Shown here: positions 54,964-64,000 of the stretch, in pieces
Numbering within the stretch: the first letter of the stretch is position 1
Layout of the letters: each line of letters begins with the position of its first letter
NCBI GenBank assembly: GCA_008477525.1
Contig: SPDT01000005.1
Span: forward strand, 2,976,001-3,040,000
Origin: Hypomyces perniciosus
Lineage: Eukaryota > Ascomycota > Sordariomycetes > Hypocreales > Hypocreaceae
Length of the DNA stretch: 64,000 nt
Reading direction: 5' to 3'
The notes under the pieces: model-generated
The model's database searches: none
What the model saw: the letters and a program-made list of their open reading frames with translations, nothing else
What the model was told of the DNA's origin: nothing
Translations under genes and position numbers: made by a program

Positions 54964-57900
54964 ATGGCGCCGTCGGCCACAAGCACCGAATGGAACCATC
55001 AGTTCGACACCCTCCGTCGCCAGGCTCTGTTCCAAAATCCTCCCAAGGATCATACCGCCTATCCTGCTCTTCAGTTGGCCGTCAACCCCCACATTGAGTC
55101 CTTCAACGCTGTCTTCCGCGACGATGGAAAGCCTGGTTTGTTGGCGCATGGCCTGGCCGACATTGGCACCAAGGTGTTTCTCGATGGCAATGATCGCAGT
55201 GGCCCCGAGGGCAGGAACCGCCTCAGTGTGAAGATCAAGGAGGTGTTCCTTCACAAACCACAGGTGCCGCCCTCCAACAAGATGGCTGTCAACCGGGAGA
55301 TCTTCCCTGCGGAGTGCAGAGAGCGGCACTCCACATACAGAGGGAAGCTTTCGGCTACCTTTGAATACAGCATTAATGGGGGTGACGCCATTGAGTTTGT
55401 TCGCGAATTGGGCCAGGTCCCCATCATGATTAAGGTATGAGAACCACCGTTTCAGCCAGGAAGCGCGACTCACAGATGGCAATGTACAGTCAAACCGATG
55501 CCACCTCGAGAATAATTCACCCGCATTGTTGGTGAAGCGCAAGGAAGAGTCCGAGGAGCTCGGCGGCTACTTCGTCGTCAACGGTATCGAAAAGGTTATC
55601 CGACTGCTACAAGTAAACAAGAGAAACTTCCCTATGGCTATTAACCGTCCGAGTTTCACGAACCGAGGCCCGGGATATACTTCATATGGTATCATCCTTC
55701 GGTCTGTACGACCAGATGAAACCTCCCAGACCAATGTGCTGCACTACTTAAAGGACGGAAATGTCACTTTCCGGTTTTCATGGCGGAAAAAACGAATATC
55801 TCATCCCCGTTGTGATGATTCTTAAAGCATTGGTGGAGACGAACGATCGAGAAATCTTCGAGGGCTTGATTGGCCCCATGGGTTCCCAGTCGACTAAGAA
55901 CACCTTCCTTACGGATCGAGTGGAGTTGCTGCTACGAACATACAAGGCTTATGGCCTCTACAGCAAATCGCAAACTCGTGCCTATTTGGGTTCAAAGTTC
56001 AGGGTCGTCTTGGGAGTGTCTGAAACCATGTCAGACTATGATGTGGGAACAGAGTTCCTGCGAAGGATCGCCCTCGTCCATCTGGGTAACGTTGATGTGA
56101 CCGAAGAGCAGGATAACGACAAGTTCCGCATGCTCCTATTCATGGTCCGCAAGCTTTATGCCTTGGCCGCCGGTGAATGCGCCGTTGACAACCCCGATGC
56201 CATCCAGAACCAAGAAATCTTGCTTGGTGGTTTCCTGTACGGCCAGATCCTGAAAGAAAGACTCGATGAATTTCTCAGTGTGGGTGTCCGCGCTGCCTTG
56301 CGAGATTATATCAGGAGGCATCCTGCGGCTACCTTCATGTCTGATGAATTCCGTAAAGAATTCCCTGCTGCCATTTTCAGAAAAGCCAACGAGAACGTCG
56401 GAAATGCCCTTGAATATTTCTTGTCTACAGGTAACTTGCAGAGCCCTTCAGGATTAGACTTGCAACAAACGGCAGGCTTCACTGTCGTAGCTGAAAAGCT
56501 CAACTTTTTGCGATTCATCAGCCATTTCAGAATGGTTCACCGCGGTGCTTTCTTCGCCCAGCTCAAGACAACGACGGTGCGAAAACTGCTCCCGGAGTCC
56601 TGGGGCTTTATGTGCCCTGTCCATACCCCTGATGGTTCTCCTTGCGGTTTGCTGAATCATATGGCGCATAAATGCAAGATCATGACTGAGCACATTGACG
56701 TCTCGAAAATCCCTGCACTGGCGGCTGAGCTGGGTGCCGTTGAAACTTCATCGGCATCCACCGAGGAAAGCGTTGTGGTCATGTTGGACGGCAAGATCAT
56801 TGGATGGTCTACCCCGAAAGAGTCTCTCCGGATCGCAGACTGCTTCCGGTATTGGAAAGTCGAGGGTTCGCATGGTGTACCCTTGCAGTTGGAGATTGGG
56901 TATGTCCCTTCTTCGAGGGCTGGCTCGTATCCCGGCATCTACATGTCGTCCACGCCATCGCGAATGGTGCGGCCTGTCAAGTACTTGCCTCTGCAAAAGG
57001 AAGACTTTGTGGGCCCTTATGAGCAGCCTTACATGTCCATTGCAGTTGTCCCACAGGAGGTTGAGTCCGGCGTGTCAACACATGTTGAATTCGACCCCAC
57101 CAACATGCTCTCGATTCTCGCAAACATGACACCATTTTCGGACTTCAACCAGTCTCCGCGAAACATGTACCAGTGTCAGATGGGTAAACAAACTATGGGT
57201 ACGCCTGGTGCAGCGATACGGTATCGAACGGACAACAAATCGTACAGAATTCAAACTGGTCAGACCCCCATTGTCCGGGCGCCTCTTCACAACGCCTATG
57301 GTTTTGACAACTTCCCCAACGGTATGAATGTCGTGGTTGCTGTCATTTCATACACTGGTTATGACATGGACGACGCTATGATTATCAACAAATCGGCTCA
57401 CGAGAGAGGTTTTGGCCACGGTACTGTCTACAAGACAAAGAAGGTTTCGTTGAAGGAGGACTCAAGAACAAGGGCCTCCAAGAGCGTGTCCAAGATGTTT
57501 GGCTTTGCCCCTCACAGCTTTGTCAGTGCATCGTACCAGGGCATGTTGGACGATGATGGTCTGCCGCACGTCGGCCGTCTTGTGCAGGAAGGCGATGTCA
57601 TTTGTGCATGGCACACGGTGACACCCGATTACAATGGCAACCTGGTCAATTTGGACGGAATTACCCACTACGAGAAATACAAGGACTCTGAGACTGGCTT
57701 TATTGAGGAAGTTCGGTTAATAGGCGCCGAGACGGGCTCCGAGCCTTTGCAGACAGTTTCCATCAAATTCCGGATACCCCGTTCGCCGGTTATTGGTGAC
57801 AAGTTCTCGTCTCGACACGGACAGAAGGGTGTCTGCTCACAAAAATGGCCGGCTGTCGATATGCCCTTCTCCGAGACGGGCATGCAACCCGACGTCATTA

Positions 57901-58712
57901 TCAACCCGCACGCTTTCCCCTCTCGAATGACGATTGGCATGTTTGTGGAATCGTTGGCTGGAAAGGCTGGTGCTCTACACGGCGTGGCACAAGATTCTAC
58001 GCCGTTCAAATTCGACGAGGAGAACACGGCAGCAGACTACTTTGGCCACCAATTGATGAAAGCTGGCTTCAACTACCACGGAAATGAGCCTATGTACTCT
58101 GGCATCACCGGAGAGGAACTGGGCGCTGACATCTATATCGGAGTGGTCTACTACCAGCGATTGCGACACATGGTTAACGACAAATACCAGGTGCGTACGA
58201 CTGGTCCGGTGGTGCCGACTACTGGCCAGCCGATCAAGGGAAGAAAGAGAGGTGGTGGTATCCGTGTGGGAGAAATGGAGCGCGATGCCCTGCTGGCTCA
58301 CGGCACTGCGTTTTTGCTACAGGACAGATTGCTCAACTGTTCAGATTACTCCAAGTCATGGATTTGCCGTCGCTGTGGCTCCTTCTTGTCGGTACAGCCC
58401 ACCGTATCGCAGTTTGCACCTGGCAAGAAGAAGGCGCCGACTATGGTGCGATGCCGAAACTGTGCTATTAAGCTGGATGACAGCGAGGGCATTGATCTGA
58501 CAGAGATCCAGGGAGAGATCTGGGAAGATGGACAAGGCAACTGCTGGGTAGGCGGCGACCAGACTACACAGGTGGTGGTTCCGGGTGCCCTCAAGTTCCT
58601 GGACGTGGAGCTGGCAGCCATGGGTGTCAAGTTGAAATACCGCATTGACAAGGCAGACGAGCCCCGAAAGGGACCGATGCGGCCTCTGAAACAGATTACT
58701 GTAGGGGCGTAG
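54964..58712 (+). CDS. RPA2: DNA-directed RNA polymerase I second-largest subunit (RPA2/RPA135), with a one-base frameshift
   Basis: Two exons, 54964-55434 and 55490-58712, expected length about 1230 residues. The subunit forms half of the active centre of the enzyme that makes rRNA in the nucleolus. Visible segments are GGYFVVNGIEKVIRLLQVN, MCPVHTPDGSPCGLLNHM, GYDMDDAMIINKSAHERG (metal-binding Asp pair), GDKFSSRHGQKG, and a C-terminal zinc ribbon CRRCG...CRNC. The frame breaks at an A6 run (55787-55792). Upstream reads TFRFSWRK; after the run this frame ends at a stop near 55825. The family sequence continues in the next frame as NEYLIPVVMILKALVE, so one A is in excess. The ATG at 54964 gives MAPSATSTEWNHQF; upstream in-frame codons lack ATG. 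Except for this point the reading frame is intact over 3.6 kb. Confidence 0.95.
55787..55792 (+). other. RPA2: A6 homopolymer at the RPA2 frameshift
   Basis: Six adenines where five restore the conserved SWRKNEYLIP sequence. No intron with valid signals can remove a 3n+1 segment here without losing conserved residues. Likely an assembly or sequencing indel; a real mutation or slippage site is possible. Confidence 0.85.
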
Positions 58713-59625
58713 TTGGATTTGATGTCGAGTTTGGGGAGTTAAAAGCAGTGTGGCGCTAATGCTAGAGTTGCGAAGCTGGGAGTTGTATATCACTTTGATT
58801 GATGCGTAGACAGATACATGGCATATTTAAATACATCTGACACTATCCTAGATTCTTGTGCGTTTACTACTTTTTTCTGGAGACATGTTGAGCGAGGGTG
58901 ATGATGAATATCATTCTTGGAGGAGAGGCCCCTGAGCGTAGAATCTGAAGAGTCCGATAGTAGGCTTCAAACAGATACAACCTACAGTTAAATAACCACC
59001 TAGGTACTATTTCAGTCAAAGGCTATAGTGAGGCTATAGTGATGTGCACCGGCCCGCTAAGGAGAGCAGAGAGAGGGTTTCACAGACACATTACGAGTAT
59101 CACACAGCGCAAGACCCAATGCACGATTCCGTACTCTCGTGCGGGGAGAGGGCGCAGCGGTAATAAACTTCTGAGATGGAAAGAAATAGCTTTTCGTTAT
59201 TAATCAGGAGTGTGTCATGCTGATCGGTCCGAGAAGAGGCTCGTGTCTTGTATCCCATGTCTGGTTTTCCATCAACCGCGTCTTGGGGAGATGTATCGCG
59301 TCAGTGTGAACACAGGGAGGGAAAGCCTTATTCGTCCTTGTGCTTCCACTGGTGCGTACAAGGTGAGGCAGATGTTTTTCGCTGTCTCCTGCTTACAAAA
59401 GTGCCAAGACTGACGCAGATAGAGTGCGGTTTCTGATCAGCCGAGGCAGGAGAACTGAAGGAGAGGAAGACAAAGAGTTATATGTTCAGTGACTTGCTGT
59501 TGGAGCTGAAGTTTAGATAAAAAGGCAGTGCATTGTTTGGTTTCGGTACATGTACGTGGGAACTGCCTTGGTCAGCTGGTTGCCAGCTATTCTTTCCTCC
59601 TCCCAGTCGGCTTCGATTTTTCCCC

Positions 59626-59651
59626 CTTCTTCTTCTTCTCCTTCTTCTTCC
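59626..59651 (+). repeat. TTC-rich tract
   Basis: Runs of TTC triplets upstream of the tyrosinase gene, forming a pyrimidine tract typical of fungal promoters. Confidence 0.6.
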
Positions 59652-59791
59652 ATACACCACCAATTGGCCTGATACATCAGAGGGGGAGAATTGGGCTGAC
59701 ATTCTTTTCAGGCCCTCCCTCCTCTTCGGTTGTTTGTTGGTGCCTTTTCTTCTTGCAGTTCGGGCTCATTGGGTGAGCTGGTAGGCAGTTA

Positions 59792-59817
59792 CTGCTGCTG
59801 CTGCTGCTGCTGCTGCT
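59792..59817 (+). repeat. (CTG)n microsatellite, about 8.7 units
   Basis: Uninterrupted CTG repeat about 170 bp upstream of the tyrosinase start, probably in the 5' leader. Length variation between strains is expected. Confidence 0.85.
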
Positions 59818-59983
59818 ACAACATCCATTCTTAATCACAATCGCAATCGTTGGATCCCACAAACTACCGACTGTTAAACCACCGACTTTCAAACACCTTT
59901 TCTGCAGCTGCCCTATGCATGAGAGCATTGAATCGAACTGTCAGCCGTTTCGCATCAGCCGATATCCCTCAGGCACGCTCAAC

Positions 59984-62049
59984 ATGCGCCTCTTTCTCCT
60001 CCTGGGCTGGGCCTTGGGCTCGCTTTTCTCTCTCATCGCGGCCCAAGACTACCACTTTGGTGTCGACATTGTGGCACTTACTCGTCGACAAGACCCCAAG
60101 GCGCCAATCGTTGTTGGTCGACTCCCATTCGCTTCAAATGGCAGTATACCCCTGAGACCCGAGATTCGCGACATGAAAGCGGACAAGTACAGGTGGGATT
60201 TGTTCGTCCTGGCACTGAGTATGTTTCAGTCTGTCAGTCAGGATGATCCCCTGTCGTATTACCAGATTGCTGGTGAGTGAGACCCTGTGAACCTACTCAC
60301 TCTGGCAGAGCTGATGCTTTGTCAGGTATACACGGTGTGCCGTTCGTGACGTGGAACGGGGTTGGACCAGCCGAGGGAGCGGGCCAGTCAGGATACTGCC
60401 CACATAGTTCAGTCTTGTTTCCAACGTGGCACCGACCATACTTGGCCTTGTACGAGGCAAGTCACTCATGTTCCAAGCACCTTGAGTGAACCTCAGTATC
60501 TTAACACTTACCCCAGCAAGAATTACACAAACTTGCCAATGCCATCGCTCGCATGTATTCAAACACAACCGAACGCCAGCTCTACCAACAAGCAGCCTCA
60601 GACTTTCGGATCCCCTATTGGGACTGGGCTTCCCCTGCACCCCCTGGCGAAAATCACTTCCCAGATGTCTTCTGGGCCTCGTCGTTAACCCAATACGGGC
60701 CCAACGGTGTTCAAGTAATCCGAAACCCTCTGTACTCGTATGCGTTTCACCCATTGGATGAAGAGGCCTTCATCTGGGACCCGGTACGTACACCTCTATG
60801 AAACATGGCTAGTCGCTGACTCGTCAGGTAGCTTAAGCAATGGAACGAGACTAAACGGGCCCCGAACACCAGTATTAGCATTGAGTCGCCACCTTCAATG
60901 AACGATCGAGTCAATACTGCTTTGTTGTCTAAGCTACCCGAGATCCAACAGCGGCTCTACATTTTGTTTTCTAGTTATCATGAATTCAATTCATTCAGCA
61001 ACAAGGCATGGGCGGCTTCTCAAAATCTATCGAACTTGGACTCGATCGAGGCTATTCACGACATCATTCACATATATGGTGGGTCTAGAGGCCACATGAC
61101 ATATGTTCCGCTGTCTGCGTTTGATCCTCTCTTCTTCTTACATCATGCTACGATTGATAGGTTGATAGCAATGTGGCAGCTTCTCAACCCATCAGCGTGG
61201 ATCTCGCCCATGGCCTCAGGAGAGACGACCTATACCGCTCTAAAGGGTACAATCCAGAACTCAAGCACTCCGCTTACTCCATTCCTGTCGTCCGCGGATG
61301 GTAAATTCTGGGACTCAGACATGTCCAGAACCACGGAGGTCTTTGGTTATGCATATGCAGATACCATGACGACATTCAACGATGGCCAGAACCCACGAGC
61401 AAAACTCATCAGAAAGATCAATAACTGGCTTGGAGGGTCAAGCCCCATAGGACTCAGGTCCAAGGCACGATTCCAAAAGTGGCGCCCTCAGGAAGTAGGA
61501 CAGGCATGGAGGGGAAATTTTGAGTCCAAGGGCTTTAAACCCAACATCAAGATAGATGCCAAGGATCCACCAGTCTCAGCAATCATCAAGAACAGCTTAT
61601 ACACGGAGTGGATGGCAAACGTACATGTTAATCACGGGGCTCTGGGGGGGTCGTTCACAGTTCATTTCTTCATCGGTGAGCCTCCCGAAAACGACCATGA
61701 ATGGGACGCAGCACGAAATCTGGCTGGATCTGTGGGCATCTTTGCAATGAACATGGGTGGAAGGGGCACCCCCCACTCCAAGATATCGGGGGCCGTGCCT
61801 TTGACGACGGCCTTGATGAAGCTCGTTGCAACTCGGGTTATTCCAGATCTAGCCTCGGATTCGGTGGTACCATTCTTACAGAAGGCTCTGCAATTCCGCG
61901 TCGTCGACATCGAGGACTGTGTAGTAGACCCGGAGCTTGTGACTGGACTTTACATCGGAATCAGCAGCACAGAGGTGCAGGTTCCAGACAGTGATTTGGA
62001 ACTGCCCAACTGGGGGGAACCAACGACGAGACTCACGATATGGGAGTAG
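59984..62049 (+). CDS. Secreted tyrosinase (type-3 copper monophenol oxidase)
   Basis: Four exons: 59984-60272, 60326-60456, 60517-60783 and 60832-62049, giving 634 residues. The enzyme oxidises phenols to quinones, as in melanin-like pigment formation. A signal peptide is present (MRLFLLLGWALGSLFSLIAA). Copper A ligands are His99 (IHGVPF), His123 (GYCPHSS) and His132 (FPTWHRPY); Cys121 fits the Cys-His thioether of fungal enzymes. Copper B ligands are His305 and His309 (HDIIHIYGG) and the HH pair 333-334 in DPLFFLHHATIDR. The C-terminal 250 residues resemble the shielding domain removed on activation. An upstream in-frame ATG at 59915 would bury the signal peptide, so 59984 is preferred. Intron 2 (60457-60516) starts with GCAAGT, a GC-AG intron lying between the third copper A His and QELHKLAN. 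Confidence 0.93.
60457..60516 (+). other. GC-AG intron in the tyrosinase gene
   Basis: A 60-nt intron with donor GCAAGT, a TTAACAC branch-like site near 60501 and acceptor CCCCAG. It joins LALYE to QELHKLAN, the conserved run after the copper A histidine. No GT donor nearby preserves the frame. Confidence 0.8.
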
Positions 62050-62494
62050 TCAGAGATTGTCACCACAAGACTCAAGTTGGTGGAATGGCTGCAAATCATC
62101 TCTATTGCTACGATTTCATGTTTTGCCTTGTTACTAATGTCGTGTATCTTCTTTACTTGTTGGCAGGAATGAGGTAATTTGGAAGGAAGTTAGCTTATTC
62201 AACCCCAGGTCAGGGTGAGCTGGTTGTGGCTACCAATGGTAATGTCTTGTGTTGAATCTATTCATTGACAGATAGATCATCATTTTAACTTGCTAGTTTT
62301 TGCGAGGCAGGTGCTCCGTGAGAAGGGGGTGTGTGTGGAGAAGAATGGAAGGATTTCCCAAACTCGTGAAATGGTAAGTAAAATGGATTGGGTAAGTTGG
62401 ATTAAGGGGGTGGATGTGTGTAACTCGACAGCTCGTCTCCTCTTACAACTCTGTGGCTCGGGTATGTCTAAACCCCCTCTTTAACGTCTACGGT
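62050..62494. other. Convergent intergenic region
   Basis: 3' flanks of tyrosinase (+) and the formamidase gene (-). Nothing else seen. Confidence 0.5.
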
Positions 62495-63511
62495 CTACTC
62501 CTCTACGAATATTCCCAGAGGGATACTAGCCGACGCAGTCGACAACGGCAGTCCAAGATCATGAAGTATCTTTAGATTCCCCGTTATGCTAAACAGCATA
62601 TAAGCTTCCTCCCTCGACAACCCTTTCTCGGCAACAAGCCAATCTAGGATCCCGCTCACGGCCTGTTTGGCCGCTTGGCCCATGTGGTCTTCACCGACAA
62701 CGTGCACGAGCACGCCATGCTCGCCTTTGCCGCCGACACTGACCATCTCGCGCACGCGCTCCGGGTTGGTTTCGTAGTGCGGAGACCGGAGCGGTGCTTT
62801 GCCCTTGATGACGGTGAGGCGGATGCGTGAGCGCATGGTGGTCTCCAGGGCGGTGCCGGTGATTTCGCCGTCGCCTTGGCAGTAGTGCGCGTCGCCGAGG
62901 GCGAAGAGGGCGCCGGGAACGTTGATGGGGAGGTAGAGCTTTGCGCCCTGACTGATATATCGGCAGTCGAAGTTGCCGCCGATGTCGTTCCGCGGGTATA
63001 ATGGATGGAGATGGCCTTCTTCGGCGGCTGCGACGCCGATGGTGCCGTAGAAGGGCTGTTTGGGGATGTGGATGCCCTTCTTGAAGACGGCATATTCCGG
63101 GTGAGCTTTGAGATGGAAGGTCTTGATACGGGGACCGGGCATTTCGTCCTTGAAGAGGCCGAGGCCTGGGTATATCATGGTCCAGCCCCAGTCCCCGGTG
63201 TCGAGCTCGAGGATCTCAACTTGGAGGGTATCACCGGGCTCTGCGCCGTTGATATACACGGGGCCGTTGATGTAGATGGGGCCCGCTAGTTGCTGGATGT
63301 TCTCGACGTCTGACAGGTCTATGCCTGCGAGATCGGCGTCGGTGGAGTTGACGGTGATGTTGTTGAAGCCGGCGTCTGTGTTGTCGAAGCTGACGATTTC
63401 ACCAGAGTCGATGGTGATGAGAGGTTTGTGGTCTTTGCTCCAGGAGAGAAGTTTGCTTGCATGTCCGTGTTGGACGTGATGGATGCTCTTGATGAAAGGT
63501 TGAGGGCTCAT
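62495..63511 (-). CDS. Acetamidase/formamidase family amidohydrolase
   Basis: A single exon of 338 residues on the minus strand, full length for the FmdA/AmdA family. These zinc-dependent enzymes hydrolyse formamide or short amides to ammonia and the acid. Visible signatures are SGEIVSFDNTDAGFNNI (near the N-terminus), LAGPIYINGPVYINGAEPGD, HLHPLYPRNDIGGNFDCR and ALGDAHYCQGDGEITGTALE, with the conserved His/Asp/Glu cluster of the active site. No signal peptide or membrane span, so cytosolic. It probably supports nitrogen acquisition and is likely controlled by nitrogen status, although no specific site was verified. It differs from the amidase-signature acetamidase AmdS. No introns. The ATG at 63511 gives MSPQPFIKSIHHVQHGH, the usual start. 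Confidence 0.93.
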   Translation of the reverse strand: MSPQPFIKSIHHVQHGHASKLLSWSKDHKPLITIDSGEIVSFDNTDAGFNNITVNSTDADLAGIDLSDVENIQQLAGPIYINGPVYINGAEPGDTLQVEILELDTGDWGWTMIYPGLGLFKDEMPGPRIKTFHLKAHPEYAVFKKGIHIPKQPFYGTIGVAAAEEGHLHPLYPRNDIGGNFDCRYISQGAKLYLPINVPGALFALGDAHYCQGDGEITGTALETTMRSRIRLTVIKGKAPLRSPHYETNPERVREMVSVGGKGEHGVLVHVVGEDHMGQAAKQAVSGILDWLVAEKGLSREEAYMLFSITGNLKILHDLGLPLSTASASIPLGIFVEE

Positions 63512-64000
63512 CTTTACGATATGTCTGATAATCTATCTCCAGTGTCTAAAGAGTCGGTGGGGTTTTGTTCTTTATTGCCTAGGGCGAGATTGTCATGTTT
63601 ATTGCTTTCAGCAGTCAACGAGGAAATAGTTCTACATGTAATACTTGCGTATCTTCCATCTTCTTCATCCTTTCAACACGTGAGAGACGGGACCCTCGGC
63701 AACGGACTCTTGAGAGTGTAACGTTAAGTGGTAGGTAGTGCTTACGTGCAGGCGGTTACATGTTCCCCATATTTATGTAGGCGTCAAATTTCCACCAAGC
63801 ATAGAAAATATATTTGTAATGTGTTAGTTACGGATGAATTCCTGATTGATTGCTAAGATGATTACGAGTAAAGGAGCGCACTTTTGGGGGGGAGGATAAC
63901 TATCTGAGACGGATAAAACGTCGGAACGGGAGAGCCAATGAAAGGTGACCGGAGCGATCCCCGAAGAAGTACTAACTACTCCGATATCTTGTGAAACTGT
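63512..64000. other. Upstream region of the formamidase gene
   Basis: Promoter side of the minus-strand formamidase gene up to the window edge. A 97-codon plus-strand frame (63428-63721) overlaps the gene start and has no protein-like features. No second gene is visible before the end. Confidence 0.45.

Larger units (their letters stand above)
58713..59983. other. Intergenic region between RPA2 and tyrosinase
   Basis: About 1.3 kb. Contains a TTC-rich tract (59626-59651) and a CTG repeat (59792-59817) in the probable tyrosinase leader. No gene was recognised. Confidence 0.45.

Noticed and set aside
59915..59983. Earlier in-frame ATG of tyrosinase
   Set aside because: It would place 23 polar residues before a perfect signal peptide; 59984 is the better start.

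Overview
The window is a piece of a filamentous ascomycete (Pezizomycotina) nuclear chromosome. Protein content and gene style resemble Sordariomycetes, probably Hypocreales, but that placement is inference. Supporting signs are short spliceosomal introns (48-136 nt, CTAAC/CTGAC-like branch points, GTAAGT-like donors), two zinc-cluster regulators, fungal-type secreted enzymes and about one gene per 3 kb. I find 21 protein-coding genes and one decayed gene fragment. No tRNA, rRNA, intact transposon or CRISPR-like array was seen. All exon joins were made by eye, from splice signals plus reading-frame and family continuity.

Layout. 0-7.1 kb: a D-2-hydroxyacid dehydrogenase (+), then adenosylhomocysteinase, eIF3h and a UPF0643 protein (all -). 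7.1-10.1 kb: gene-poor, with clusters of a short palindromic motif. 10.1-14.4 kb: succinate dehydrogenase iron-sulfur subunit (+), an LDH2/MDH2-type oxidoreductase (+) and a mitochondrial DUF1640 coiled-coil protein (-). 15.5-19.7 kb: a Zn2Cys6 regulator (+), a relic of an MFS transporter, and a DUF2196/zinc-finger protein (+). 21.2-33.4 kb: secreted M43 metalloprotease (+), clathrin heavy chain (+), dipeptidyl aminopeptidase (-) and a YbjQ/UPF0145 protein (-). 36.3-48.3 kb: a second, atypical zinc-cluster protein (+), secreted GH37 trehalase (-), threonine aldolase (-) and a GT17 glycosyltransferase (+). 50.8-63.5 kb: Arl8 GTPase (-), RNA polymerase I second-largest subunit (+), tyrosinase (+) and an acetamidase/formamidase (-).

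The genes are mostly independent housekeeping functions: methyl cycle, translation initiation, respiration, membrane traffic, rRNA transcription. Accessory secreted or catabolic enzymes (protease, trehalase, tyrosinase, formamidase, oxidoreductase) are interspersed. There is no clear biosynthetic cluster.

The most notable observations are these. (1) A one-base frameshift lies in an A6 run in the Pol I subunit gene. (2) A 9-bp motif family, TACTTCGTA/TACTCCGTA, occurs 25 times, only between genes, often in overlapping 7-bp-period or perfectly palindromic pairs. (3) Unusual splicing includes two GC-AG introns, a 20-nt microexon in Arl8, a final SAHH exon encoding only the last residues, a NAGNAG acceptor and a frame-neutral 54-nt intron in the protease. 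(4) A zinc cluster in the middle of the 36.3-kb protein has an extended last loop. (5) Threonine aldolase appears to have two start sites, separating mitochondrial and cytosolic forms.
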